Of a stretch of 64,000 nucleotides of DNA, positions 1 to 11,101 are shown one piece after another; within the stretch, counting starts at the first letter, position 1; each line of letters begins with the position of its first letter. Below the pieces are notes generated by a model, which was not told the DNA's origin, searched no databases, and saw only the letters and a program-made list of their open reading frames with translations. This stretch comes from Procambarus clarkii (Eukaryota > Arthropoda > Malacostraca > Decapoda > Cambaridae): NCBI RefSeq assembly GCF_040958095.1, contig NC_091217.1, positions 12,084,715-12,148,714 of the forward strand, written 5' to 3'. The translations under genes and the position numbers were made by a program.

Positions 1-290
1 TTTATTTAATACAAGAGGCACGCGTATTAAGGAACACAGGTGGAAATTGAGTGCCCAAATGAGCCTTAGTGACAATAAAAAGAACTCTGTTTAATGTCAG
101 AGTAGTTTACAAATGGAATGCATTAGGAAGTGATGTGATGGAGGCAGACTCCATACACAGTTTCAAAAGTAGATTTGATAGAGCCCAACAGACTTACCAA
201 CCTGTACACCAGTTGAATAACAGTTGAAAGGCGGGACCAAGGAGCCGAAGCTCAACCCCTGCAAGCACAACTAGGTGAGTACTCACACAC
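1..290 (+). mobile_element. 3' end of a CR1/L2-like LINE copy
   Basis: This is the terminal part of a LINE. It contains the block around 105-185 that encodes the end of the protein (valine-tyrosine-lysine-tryptophan-asparagine, then a glutamate-alanine-aspartate-serine motif followed by SFK). Nearly the same block recurs at about 38815-38895 and 52725-52810. A short untranslated tail with CACAC repeats follows. The 5' part lies outside the window. Family is inferred from the other copies that retain reverse-transcriptase motifs. Confidence 0.75.
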
Positions 291-460
291 ACACAGGGGG
301 CCTAGCGGGTGAGTGGATATAACGCATGGGGGGTCGTAATCCAAAGGTCCCGGGTTCGATTCACGGCCGTGGCAGAAAGAAATGGGCAGAGTTTCATTCA
401 CCCTGATGCGCCTGTTCACCTAGCAGTAAATAAGAGACATAAGGGAAATAGATTGGTTAG
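291..460 (+). mobile_element. tRNA-derived SINE
   Basis: The segment starts with a degenerate tRNA-like head containing a B-box (GGTTCGATTC near 352-361). A body follows that ends with the CCTGTTCACCTAGCAGTAAATA motif seen again near 39149-39168. It lies between the tail of one LINE copy and the start of another. A functional tRNA gene is excluded because the cloverleaf is broken and the tRNA-unrelated body recurs in other copies. Confidence 0.65.
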
Positions 461-2070
461 AAAGGCGGGGTCCAAGAGCTAAATAGCTCCATTCTACAGG
501 CACAAATAGTAAATGCACATACATACACACTCAGAGGAAGTAAGAATACATGTAGCTTCACTGGATGTAACTAAAGCTACTGGGCCAGATAAGAGTATCA
601 CCATGGATGTTAAAAACAGCAGCACAGGCCCTCAGCATACCTCTAGCACTAATAGTTAATGAGTCATTTACCCCCAGGGAATATTATCGAGGTGCTGAAG
701 GATGTGGTGGCAAATGTGGTGCCAATCTACAAGAAAGGAGATAGAGAAGAAGTACTTAACTACAGATCAGTGTCACTCACAAGCATCCCTTGCAAAGTAC
801 TTGAAAGAATTATAAGGGGTAAGACTAGTTGCACACCTAGAATGAATTAGGGTCGTAATTAACAACAATACGGCTTTGGAACAGGGAAATCGTGCCTGAC
901 GAACCTCCTGGAGTTTTATGATAAGGTAAAAAAAAAAAGGCATGACAGAGAAGGCTGGGCAGATTGCATATTTCTGGACTGCCATAAAGCCTTTGATACA
1001 GTACCACACAAAACACTATTATACAAACTTGAGAGGAAGGCGGGAGTAGACGGAAACACACTATCATGGGTAAGGAATTACCTGACAGACAGGTGTCAGA
1101 GAGTGACAGTGAGGGGCGAGGAGTCGGACTGGCGTAGAGTAACAAGCGGGGTGCCTCAAGGATCCTGTATTATTTCTCATTTATGTAGACGGTTTGACTG
1201 CAGGAGTCGAGTCTTTTATGTCAATGTTTGCAGATGACGCAAAACTAATAAGGAGGGTTGAGACAGGTGAGGATTGCAAGATTCTTCAGGATGACTTGAA
1301 CAGATTGCAGAGATGGTCCGTGAAATGGCTGACAGAGTTCAACACTAACAAGTGCAAGGTGATGGAAACGGGGACAGTAGCCAGGAGACCGAAAGACCAA
1401 TATACGATGAAGGGGAAACTACCTTCCTATAACGTCTAGAGAAAAAGACCTGCGAGTGAACATAACACCAAACCAACTCCAGAGGCTCATGTAGATAGAA
1501 TAACGTCAGCCGCATACTCTACTCTGGCAAAAGACAGAACATCCTTCAGGAACTGGAATACGGAGGCTTTTAGTTCACTGTATGTGATCACTATGTCAGG
1601 CCGGTCTTAGAGTATGCCTCGAAATGGTGCAGAAGTTTGCAACGAGACTCGCCCCAGAGTTGCAAGGGATGAGGTACAAAGACAGACTGAAGGAACTAAA
1701 CCTGACCCCTTTAGAAAAGAGGAGGGAGAGAGGGACATAATACAGACGTGTAAAATACTTAGAAGGATTGACAAGGTGGAAATGTTTACAATGAATAACA
1801 ATAGAACAAGAACACGCATGGAAGCTTGAGACTCAGATGTGTCAGAGAGATGTTAGAAAGTTGACTTTTAGGATAAGGGAAATGACTAAATGGAAGAGTG
1901 ACCTAAAGGAGCAGGTTGTAGAGGCTAACTCCATACATAACTTTAAAACCAGGTATCATAAAGAAACAGGTCAGGAGTCATTGCATTAGGCAACCAACGG
2001 CTAGAAAAGCGGGGTCCATGAGCCAGAGCTCGATCCTGCAGGCACAAATAGTTGCGTGTACACACAGCTG
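461..2070 (+). pseudogene. CR1/L2-like LINE reverse transcriptase, decayed
   Basis: Conceptual fragments in shifting frames give successive reverse-transcriptase blocks: VVPIYKKGDR and NYRSVSLTSIPCKVLE (about 715-815), FLDCHKAFDTVPHK (about 970-1010), SGVPQGS (about 1147-1167), and FADDAKLI followed by LQRWSVKWLTEFNTNKCKV (about 1228-1365). Those motifs are the fingers and palm of a LINE RT with a FADD catalytic box. The order is right, but several frameshifts and stops separate them. The tail at 1920-2045 resembles the other CR1-like copies here. No endonuclease part is present, so the copy is also 5' truncated. It cannot encode an active enzyme. Confidence 0.85.
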
Positions 2071-2225
2071 ACGGTCAGTGTTCCCTATACAACGCCTACA
2101 ACCCCCCGCAGGCCGCCACCCGGGGTTACCCTGGACCACAGTAAACACCAATACACACTTCCAGTAAGTTGGGTCACCAGCTGGTGAAGCAGGAGCCTGG
2201 CTGCCTGGCACCTGCGTCACCACCA

Positions 2226-2462
2226 TGGTTATCTTGAGGTTATCTTGAGATGATTTCGGGGCTTTAGTGTCCCCGCGACCCGGTCCTCGACGAGGCCTCC
2301 ACTCCCAGGAAGCAGCTCGTGACAGCTGACTAACACCCAGGTACCTATTTTACTGCTAGGTAATAGGGGCATAGGGTGAATCTCGCCGGCGCCTGGGATC
2401 GAACCCAGGACCACAGGATCACAAGTCCAGCGTGCTGTCCGCTGGGCCGACCGGCTCCCTGA
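2226..2462 (-). mobile_element. tRNA-derived SINE with conserved 3' domain
   Basis: Read on the minus strand, the element opens with a tRNA-like head near 2460-2385. It has an A-box-like segment and a B-box (GGTTCGATCC). A body with the CTAGCAGTAAAATAGGTACCTGGGTG motif follows, then the 3' domain around 2229-2290 that recurs at 37079 and 40120. A GTG triplet sits in the anticodon position, which suggests a tRNA-His-like ancestor, but this is weak. Confidence 0.7.
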
Positions 2463-3674
<1,212 letters not shown>

Positions 3675-3675
3675 G

Positions 3676-4110
3676 TAGGGAAGGCGCCACACAGGGGATT
3701 TTTTTTTTCTGGGAGAAAAATCCCCTGTGCGCCCCAAGGGTTTCAGGTAAATTTAGAATATCCCCTGTGCGCCCCAAGGGTTTCAGGTAAATTTAGAAAT
3801 TCGTGTTTGTGAGCCAGGGTTTTTCAGGCGAATTTGGGCAGTCACAGATTTTAGAAGTATGGATTTCTTATGAGAAAAATAATTTCCGAGACTTAGAAGT
3901 TTGTTAAAGCCTTATGGGAGAAATTCAAATAACGTGTGTAGCACTTTAGGGCTTCCAGGAGAACTCTGGGAAAAAAAGTGCCTGTGCGCCCCAAGGGTTT
4001 CAGGTAAATTTAGAATATCCCCTGTGCGCCCCAAGGGTTTCAGGTCAAAAATCCCCTGTGCGCCCCAAGGGTTTCAGGTCAAATATCCCCTGTGCGCCCC
4101 AAGGGTTTTC
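3676..4110 (+). repeat. Terminal tandem units and duplicated block in the left arm
   Basis: A unit containing CCCTGTGCGCCCCAAGGGTT occurs at about 3720, 3760, 3985, 4018, 4053 and 4086. A longer block (the AATTTCCGAGACTTAGAAG segment through GGCTTCCAGGAGAACTCT) is present at 3877-3970 and again at 4205-4293. The right arm has only two short units and one block copy, which accounts for its shorter outer end. Confidence 0.85.
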
Positions 4111-4639
4111 AGGTGAATTTGGGGAGTCACAGATTTAGAATTAGGGAATTCTTATAATGAAAAATAATGTCATACGAGTTTGCTAAAGTTCTTATAAGAA
4201 AAATAATTTCCGAGACTTAGAAGTTTGTTAAGGCCTTATGGGAGAAATTCAAATAACATGTGTAGCACTTTAGGGCTTCCAGGAGAACTCTACGGACATA
4301 TTTTACATGTTTTCAACTTACAAAATCGTCTATGTAAGCCTTAGTTATTCATATAAATTTAGAAAATCACCTGTGTAAGTCATTGTTTTCAGGGTTTCGT
4401 ACATCACACCCCCCTCCCTCCCCCCCGTACCTCGCAATCTGTCGCCTCACCTGTGTTTACTTTACGCCCGGTCAGCCAGACCTCTTATCTTATGTTATCT
4501 TCTCATAATATCTGGACCGTCCCTCCTCTCTCTCTCTCCTTTCATTCAGTTCAACTATTTTCCAACATCGTATGTTTGCTCCTTTTCATTAAGCAAGTCA
4601 GTATGTTTGCTCCTTTTCATTAAGCAAGTCAGTTTTACA

Positions 4640-5480
4640 CAAATAAATCATGTTAGTAAGCAAGTTCTAGCTCACGTTCCCCACCTTAGTCCCCTGTCGT
4701 ATAAAGAATACTATCATTCCAATCCCTCTAAAATTTAAAAATAATCATATTTCAAACGTAGTTCAATACAGTAATTAGTTACCAAGCTCCAGCTCTTGTC
4801 CTCCACCTTAGCTCTCTCTCGTATCTTCGTTAGTATCAGTCCAATTTCCCTGAAATTTCTACCCTCTGTATTTCAGACATAGTTTAGTAAATGCAAACAA
4901 TTATCAAACTCTAGCTCTTGTCCCCAGCTTAGTTCATTTGTACAAAATCATTAGTAACAGTCCAATTTCCCTTAAATTGTTACCCTCTGTATTTCAGACG
5001 CCGTAAATAAAATCAAATAGTTATCGAGCTCCAGCTCTCGTCCCCGCCTTAATTCTCTTTCGTATCTTTGTAAATAACCCATCAATTTCCCTAAAATTAA
5101 AAGCAGACATACTTCAAAGTTAGTAAATAAGATCAAGTCAGTTACTGAGCTCCAGCTCTCGTCCCCGCCTTAGTTCTCTTTCATATCTTCGTTAGTATCA
5201 GTCCAATTTCCCTGAAATTTTTACCCTCTGTATTTCAGACATAGTAAATATGAAGTAAACAATTATAAAACTCTAGCTCTTGTCCTCTGTCCAAGCTCAC
5301 TTTTGTAAAATCATTACTCTCAGTCCAAATCACCCAACTACATTTTCAGACATAGTAAATAAAAAACCAGTTCAGTTATTAAGTTTCAACTCTTGTGCCC
5401 CAGCTTAGTTCATTTGTACAAGTTCTTTATTTTCCAACTAAATCACCCTGAGATTTAAGATCACCGTATTTTCTAACGTA
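4640..5480 (+). repeat. About seven diverged 120-bp tandem units inside the TIR
   Basis: Related segments centred on AGCTCCAGCTCTCGTCCCCG-like sequence start near 4658, 4786, 4907, 5026, 5147, 5268 and 5380, so the period is about 120 bp. The units differ from one another by many substitutions, while the two arms are nearly identical. The mirror copy lies at about 14611-15451. No coding potential is evident. Confidence 0.8.
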
Positions 5481-5789
5481 GTAAAATTAATCTGGACATT
5501 AGCCTTAGATCATCAGACATAAATATATTCGATCAAGTCCGTCTCCAGCGTATCTCTTATCCGAGTATACACATAACCCCAACCTGTTTAATTATCTTTC
5601 ACCCCCTCCCACCTTCCTCCATCTCATCCAAGTCTCGTAAATTTAAAATGTAGCTGTTAATTTGCGTTCTTTCCCCGTTCATAGCATATTCTCTGTAAGT
5701 TCAGATCTGTACTTAGTCTTACATATTCTCTACTTCTTTCCAATTTTATACAAGACTTAAACAACTATTACCGTCTCCTCTATCTTATT

Positions 5790-6200
5790 TAAACATGAGT
5801 CATATGTAAATATACCCCGACTCTTTCCATCCAATACAAGTCCTAGCTTGTTCACCGCCCAACTCACTACGCTATTTCTACTCTACATGTTATAGCATGT
5901 TTTCCGCTCATCTTGGTACCAACCCTTACAATCTCTCTCTCATTCCTTTTACATGTCTCAGCATGTCTCAGCATGTTCGCCTCGCATCTTACTACGCTGT
6001 CTACTTTACATGTTGTAGCGTGTATTACTGTGTCCCATATCTTATTTAAACATGAGTCATATGTAAATATACCCGACTCCTTCCATCCATTACAAGTCCT
6101 AGCTTGTTCACCGCCCAACTCTCTACACTGTCTACTTTACATGTTGTAGCATGTTTTCCGCACATCTTGATACCATCCCTTACAATCTCTCAATCCTTTA
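5790..6200 (+). repeat. Imperfect 240-bp tandem duplication inside the TIR
   Basis: The segment containing CATGAGTCATATGTAAATAT, then CAAGTCCTAGCTTGTTCACC, then ACATGTTGTAGCATG-type motifs occurs once at about 5794-5930 and again at about 6050-6190. The mirror copy lies in the right arm at about 13890-14300. The short open frames here appear identically in both arms and are not protein-like. Confidence 0.75.
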
Positions 6201-6751
6201 CACATCCCAACTTTCAACCCTTTCTTACAATTTTCCTCCATCCCTCCGCTACATGTTCTTACCCGTTCATTACAGTCCACTACTTATTCTCTAATCATCT
6301 CTGTACTAATTCTCAAAACTAGTTGGTTCTGTCATTTTAGTAAGTAAGTAAGTAGATCATCGTTATTAACAACGACAACAACAACAACAACAGTAACATT
6401 ACTAATTCACAGTAAGTTACTACTGAGCATTTGGTAGTTATCCATTTTCAAATAATGTCAATATAAATCATTCTAAGACATCTTCGTACAATTAAAGATA
6501 CTTGCCCGTGCACTAAGTCATTACTTACAGTAGCATCTTAAGGCATTGTTTTCGTAACTCAGTTTTATTAAACATACACCTTCATTAGTCAAAGGAAAAC
6601 TTTTCAAGTCATTGTATTCAATATTTCCGTTAAACTTACTACATCATGTCATTATTCGGTTTCATAATTAAGTACTTGTTTCAGTCCTCCAATGTAATAA
6701 GCAAATTATTCTATTAAGGATAAAGAAATCTTATTTAGAAGAGGCATTAAG

Positions 6752-6757
6752 TTTATT
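6752..6757 (-). terminator. Candidate poly(A) signal in left arm
   Basis: On the minus strand this reads AATAAA, about 320 bases past the stop of the methyltransferase-like gene. Its mirror at 13334-13339 serves the IAP gene. No nearer canonical signal was seen for either gene. Confidence 0.45.
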
Positions 6758-6774
6758 ACAACATTTAACGCATA

Positions 6775-7071
6775 CAAGTGTTCTTAGTAGTTATACAGGT
6801 ATTCAAGAAATCATAAGTGTTCTTAGTAGTTATACAAGTGTTCAAGAAATCATAAGTGTTCAAGAAGCAATTATATACAAGTATTCTTAGTAGTTATACA
6901 AGTGTTCAAGAAAATCATATACAAGTGTTCTTAGTAGTTATACAAGTGTTCAAGAAAATCATAAGTGTTCAAGAAGCAATTATATACAAGTATTCTTAGT
7001 AGTTATACAAGTGTTCAAGAAAATCATATACAAGTGTTCTTAGTAGTTATACAAGTGTTCAAGAAATCATA
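6775..7071 (+). repeat. Inner-end tandem repeats with TTCTTAGTAGTTATACAAG units
   Basis: Units combining TTCTTAGTAGTTATACAAG with GTGTTCAAGAAATCATA are repeated about seven times. The right arm has fewer units (13110-13317), read in reverse. The array ends just before the stop codon side of the methyltransferase-like gene. The same array on the other side begins within the last codons of the IAP gene. Confidence 0.85.
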
Positions 7072-7075
7072 AACA

Positions 7076-8492
7076 CTATAGTCTTATATAGAAATAAACA
7101 TTTGAATTTATAAAAGAATTATAAGTAAAACATGTATTTGATTTCACACAATGAAACTCACTATCCAGCAAGTTAAAAAATCCATCACATGCACAGCATC
7201 CCCCTTCCCCTTCTCCAAAATAGATTAGTTTTTGTCCCTTAAATTCCTTTAAAACATAGAAAGCATCGCTATAAACATTATCATCACGAATCAATTCAGG
7301 CCAGGACATTAGAAGTACTTCTCTGTCATTACAATAAGTCCTAACTGCTTCTACAGCATCCATTTGTTCAACCTCCATCCACTTACTCTCACCCATATTC
7401 GAGTAATTATCTGTAGCTCGTACCACATTAGTATGTCTTATCCTAATAAGATTTTCAATAAAGGCCATACCAGAGAAAACACCAAGTACAGGATCCTGTC
7501 CTATAAATCTCATCACTGCCTCTATTTCTATCTTTTGGGGGGTATGATATCCTATTTCTGGTCTCATCTTTATTAAATTTAACGGAAAAGATGGAAAGCT
7601 CTCCTCCATATGATCAATTAAACTCCAATGTTCATCTTCTTCTGTTTTAGGGTGAATAATACTAAGCTCTTTCACAGTCTTACTATTTACCTGCTGTTGC
7701 AGTTCATCCTGGCTCATTATAGTATACACTTCTCGTTCTTCAGAACTCAACTTATTAATAAACCAGTTTGCAGCATTTGGAGAACCAATTTCATCCACAA
7801 ATTTTCTTATAAAAAATTTATCCTTTAAGTTACATCCTATAGGCACTTCTTCAAATTCTGGAAATATGTATTTAAAACGGGGTTTAGGTCTAAAAGTGCA
7901 AATTATTTTATCGCCTTTAAATAACAAAGAAATTTTCTTCATCTCGGCCTTACTAGGAGTTTTCGTCAGCAACAACACTTGACAATTCTCATGTTTCTTG
8001 AGTACATCTGTAACACTCTCTTTTAAGCTAAATAAGACTATGTCGCATTTTATCATTGGAAGTTCTTCTTTCAACTTTATAAAATCATGACCGATCAGTA
8101 TCATTAAAACATTTTCACTTTTGCTAATAAACTTTGCTAGAGCTGGAACAATGTTCTCATGCGTACATTTATCAGTATGTGTCATCACTTTATAAGTCCG
8201 TTTTTCAGCCAGGGGCATATTCTTCCACAAAACAGTCGAAGCTGGACTTTGCCATATAGTTTCTGACACAAGATCAGGCATGCTTCCAAACCCTGGTAGA
8301 CTCTTCACATCCATCACATGGGGTAGATCTTTAAACAAAGAAAAATACAATATTTAACACAGGGACTATTAAATAATCATAATATTTCAAAACTAAAAGA
8401 TATTCAATAATAAGCAAAAATTATATCACAACAAATATAACGAGTACTGTAAGTACATCATACAATAATCACTTACTGTATACAGCAGCCAT
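7076..8492 (-). CDS. Methyltransferase-like Rossmann protein, two exons
   Basis: I read a 422-residue protein from exon 1 at 8492-8477 (encoding MAAVY plus one base) and exon 2 at 8328-7076. The donor reads GTAAGT at 8476 and the acceptor is a pyrimidine-rich tract ending in AAAG at 8329; the join is in frame. The C-terminal third looks like a divergent SAM-dependent methyltransferase-like domain. It has GVFSGMAFIENLI (about residue 288) in the place of the glycine loop, an acidic strand end in RATDNY, SWPEL (about 347), and GEGEGGCCACDGFF (about 380). That pattern recalls, from memory, uncharacterised eukaryotic proteins with a WPP and GE-GGC signature. The N-terminal two thirds are unrecognised. 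It is the most distal gene of the minus-strand set, and its 3' end abuts the TIR. Substrate and activity are unknown. A start at 8350 without the intron is possible but lacks the upstream TATA arrangement. Confidence 0.6.
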
Positions 8493-8539
8493 CGATCCGA
8501 GTATGTCTTCTCACTGCTGGACCGAGATGGGGAGTTTAT

Positions 8540-8555
8540 GTCAAGATATATCCCG
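8540..8555 (-). promoter_or_regulatory. TATA box of the methyltransferase-like gene
   Basis: The minus strand reads GGGATATATCTTGAC, ending about 55 bases before the proposed ATG at 8492. The core GGGATATAT is shared with the IAP promoter at 11614-11622. Confidence 0.5.
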
Positions 8556-8656
8556 ACCTAGCTTATCACATCGGAGATTGTTACGCTCCGCCCCCTCTCT
8601 CTTAGCTGTAGTTTCCAAATTAGTTATATGTATTATTTCAGATCTACTAGTTTTAA

Positions 8657-9283
8657 CTACGACATTCTCTTCCGTTTATTAGATCTACCCTCTACTTGTT
8701 TCTTCTCTCTCCCAGTCCCCGTAACATCTTCTCCAAGAGGTATACGAACCATTAATAATTCTTTTTTATTATTCTTTAAAACATAAGCTAAATGGGCTAG
8801 TCCTGGAAAATAGTGTGTCTCCCATTCTTCTTGTTCTTCTTTACTCCATCCTATTCCGTCATTAAACCCAATACCATATGGAATAATTATACGCTGGATT
8901 AAATTATTATTTCTTGCCTGACAACAAATTTGCCTTATTGCAGATTTAAAACTCCAACGTTTAATAATATCTTTCTGTAATCCTAGATCTTCATTAGAGC
9001 TACTGTATTGAAGTCCTATAATATGAGGTTTTATTTCTGGTTCTGGAGATAAAGCAAGTACTATACCACCAGGAGTTATATTATTCTGTACCACTTCACA
9101 CTCGGAAACTTTACTGTAAGGATATTTTTCCCATAACAGTTGTGCAAATCCACCAGATAAATTATGAGAATCGTAGACAAGACAGTCTCCAGGTTTTAGA
9201 ATTTCATCACTAGTAAAATCAGCATCTATAATACACTTATTCAAACGCTTAAGCTTCACTTGCATGTACATAGAACAATCCAT
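8657..9283 (-). CDS. Macro-domain-like protein A
   Basis: A 208-residue protein starts at the internal methionine of MDCSMYM. I prefer this start because a TATA box lies 36 bases upstream, leaving no room for the longer frame to 9379. Features expected of a macro (ADP-ribose-binding) domain appear in order: an acidic DADFTSDEI segment (about 18-26), DSHNLSGGFAQLLWEKYPYS (about 37-56) in the position of the binding helix, PHIIGLQ, and RIIIPYGIGF (about 143-152), the typical second loop with GIG. The C-terminus is very basic (RKRMS), which might direct nuclear location. The canonical asparagine pair is not clear. It is one of three tandem relatives; of the three it keeps the most complete glycine-rich loop. 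Macro domains bind or remove ADP-ribose; whether this one does is inferred only. Confidence 0.6.
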   Translation of the reverse strand: MDCSMYMQVKLKRLNKCIIDADFTSDEILKPGDCLVYDSHNLSGGFAQLLWEKYPYSKVSECEVVQNNITPGGIVLALSPEPEIKPHIIGLQYSSSNEDLGLQKDIIKRWSFKSAIRQICCQARNNNLIQRIIIPYGIGFNDGIGWSKEEQEEWETHYFPGLAHLAYVLKNNKKELLMVRIPLGEDVTGTGREKKQVEGRSNKRKRMS

Positions 9284-9314
9284 CTTGAAGTAAGACAGAA
9301 AAAGTTTCGTACCT

Positions 9315-9328
9315 CTTCCTATATACTC
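9315..9328 (-). promoter_or_regulatory. TATA box of macro gene A
   Basis: The minus strand reads GAGTATATAGGAAG, about 36 bases before the ATG at 9283. The sequence TTACTTCAAG lies directly before that ATG and recurs in the leader of gene B, about 15 bases before its ATG. Confidence 0.5.
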
Positions 9329-9442
9329 AGAAAAGTAGAGTTGACATTTAGACATTAAAAAGGGAGAAAATAAACACACGAGTTTCTATTTTGTTATTTA
9401 ATGTGTAAAAATGTACAAAGTATAAATTATTTACAGACATTA

Positions 9443-10342
9443 TTATTCCCAATCCATCTTCTCTTCTAAATTTGTAAAACTACTACTAACACACATTGTA
9501 ACATTAGTATCAACAGACGTAGTAACATTAACAGGTGTTGAATTAATTGTATCAGACAACTTAGTGTTGATAGAAGGTGAACTAGCATCAGCGGTAGCAG
9601 GCGTAGCATCATCTTCAGGTGTCCTAGCAGCATCAGTAGCATTAGTTGTGGATCCATTTTGAAGAACAGCAATGTATGGAATCTTATTTTCAAAGATGCC
9701 GTGGGCGGATGACTGAGGAGGAACGATGTTTTCGGGACGTACTATGAAGAGTACAATACCTCGTTTTCGTAGTTTTTGTCCTATTTTCTCAAGTATAGGC
9801 AAATATTTACTTTCCCATACTGCGCAGTTGTCCAAATAACTTGACATGCCAAACCCATATGGAATAATAATTCTCTTAACACATCTTTTAAGAATGAAAA
9901 CAAGGGCTTCCTTCAGAGCATTTTCAAACCAGCGCCATCTCTGATATTCTGTATCTTTTTCAAGTCCATCGTAAAAATGTTCATCTAAACTTCGTACTTC
10001 ACACGGAGGATTTTCATATGCTGGTAAAGTTGCAGGTCTACTAGCAAACTGAGTCACTAAACCAATAATAAGGGGTAGATGGGGATCTTCATCCATCCTG
10101 TTGTTAAATTCAGGCGGTTCTCCAATATGTATACTACCAGGGTTACTGCGATAAGATACAACAGCCCTGTTTTTGTAAGGAAAGTTTTCACGATGTAATC
10201 TCGCATATGGGTAACGATCCCACAATCCTTGCACAATTTTACACATTTGTACACTCGTAGCATCAAGATCGTACAATAAACAGTCGTGATTATTGTAGAC
10301 GGGCAGGGAGGCAAAGTCTCCAATAATAGTCTTGATCTCCAT
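9443..10342 (-). CDS. Macro-domain-like protein B with Ser/Thr/Asp-rich tail
   Basis: A 299-residue protein from the methionine of MEIKTIIGDF. The frame stays open upstream to 10477, but the TATA box at 10422-10429 lies inside that extension, so the shorter form is preferred. Domain order matches macro proteins: GDFASLPVY (about 7-15, the usual GD motif near the first strand), LYDLDATSVQMCKIVQGLWD (about 22-41), PGSIHIG, PLIIGLVTQFAS, RWRWFENALKEAL (about 135), and RIIIPYGFGMS (about 156-166). The helix-capping glycine loop of canonical macro domains is not evident in this copy. Residues after about 230 are low-complexity and rich in Thr, Ser, Ala and Asp. The gene lies 160 bases upstream of gene A's start and 139 bases after gene C's stop. 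A role in reading or reversing ADP-ribosylation is inference. Confidence 0.6.
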   Translation of the reverse strand: MEIKTIIGDFASLPVYNNHDCLLYDLDATSVQMCKIVQGLWDRYPYARLHRENFPYKNRAVVSYRSNPGSIHIGEPPEFNNRMDEDPHLPLIIGLVTQFASRPATLPAYENPPCEVRSLDEHFYDGLEKDTEYQRWRWFENALKEALVFILKRCVKRIIIPYGFGMSSYLDNCAVWESKYLPILEKIGQKLRKRGIVLFIVRPENIVPPQSSAHGIFENKIPYIAVLQNGSTTNATDAARTPEDDATPATADASSPSINTKLSDTINSTPVNVTTSVDTNVTMCVSSSFTNLEEKMDWE

Positions 10343-10417
10343 AGCCTTGAATATCCAAGCTTGAAGTAGATTCCGACATCCAAGAAGAGGAGGACGCCGT
10401 AAGAGATCACTCCGGGG

Positions 10418-10432
10418 GAAGCATATATACAT
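10418..10432 (-). promoter_or_regulatory. TATA box of macro gene B
   Basis: The minus strand reads ATGTATATATGCTTC about 80 bases before the ATG at 10342. It lies inside the 5' extension of the open frame, which supports the downstream start. Confidence 0.45.
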
Positions 10433-10480
10433 CTTTAGGCTGCGCGTAGAAACACTGCGCACACAAAAGGTTGCCAAGTG

Positions 10481-11101
10481 TTACTTGCTCTTCCTCTGCA
10501 TAATCTCCTCGTTAAACAGTAATTTAACTTCCACTCCGTAGGGTTTTAACTGTTTATACATATCTTCAATAACAGGAAGATAAGTATTTTCCCAAACTTT
10601 ATCTCTTCGAACACATGTAATCCCAATTCCTGTTGGTATTATAACTCTCATAATTTGAGGAGAGCCCTTGATAAAGTTAAATAAATCTTTCATACCATTC
10701 TTGAAGTAGACGAGACGATTAATGGATGTATCTTCGTTTAATCCAGAGAGCATGTTTCTGTCTTTTGAGTTTTCTATAATTCCCTGAGCAATGTTATTAC
10801 TTTCTATAGGTAATCCAATACCGTATTGTGTGGCTATAGCAACAATATACGGAAGATTTTCTCCTTTAGAGATATGAATTGTTCCTGGTACTGGACGATC
10901 TTCAGGGATACATCTCTTAAGACTGTACAAGGGTCGGCGAACATTATAAGCATCAGCATGAGAATATTTCTTGGCTAAGTCTAGAGCCATTCCTCTGGGA
11001 ACACAGGATATACAGTTCACTCCGTACACAATACAGGTTTCATTATTACAAAATGAATCGTCGGTTAAATAACCCTGACAAGTTGTCAGAACAGTATCCA
11101 T
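10481..11101 (-). CDS. Macro-domain-like protein C
   Basis: A 206-residue protein starting MDTVLTTC and ending in a basic RKSK. Macro-like features are YGVNCISCVPRGMALDLAKK (about 26-45, where a VN pair precedes a glycine-containing turn and helix), PGTIHI (about 71-76), PYIVAIATQYG (about 83-93), and RVIIPTGIGI (about 152-161) followed by the W-to-P helix (WENTYLPVIEDM). It is the most promoter-proximal of the minus-strand genes. Pairwise similarity to A and B is clear in the last third (IIIPYG/IIPTGIG and WE..YLP) but low elsewhere, so the three are old duplicates or separate captures. No intron is visible. Enzymatic activity cannot be predicted from what I see. Confidence 0.58.
   Translation of the reverse strand: MDTVLTTCQGYLTDDSFCNNETCIVYGVNCISCVPRGMALDLAKKYSHADAYNVRRPLYSLKRCIPEDRPVPGTIHISKGENLPYIVAIATQYGIGLPIESNNIAQGIIENSKDRNMLSGLNEDTSINRLVYFKNGMKDLFNFIKGSPQIMRVIIPTGIGITCVRRDKVWENTYLPVIEDMYKQLKPYGVEVKLLFNEEIMQRKSK

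Noticed and set aside
5867-6322. Small frames of 72-83 codons inside the TIR
   Set aside because: They appear identically in both arms, overlap on both strands and consist of tandem-repeat sequence. I found no transposase-like motif.
9283-10477. Longer N-termini for macro genes A and B
   Set aside because: TATA boxes and probable leaders lie within those extensions, and the macro-like fold starts after the internal methionines.
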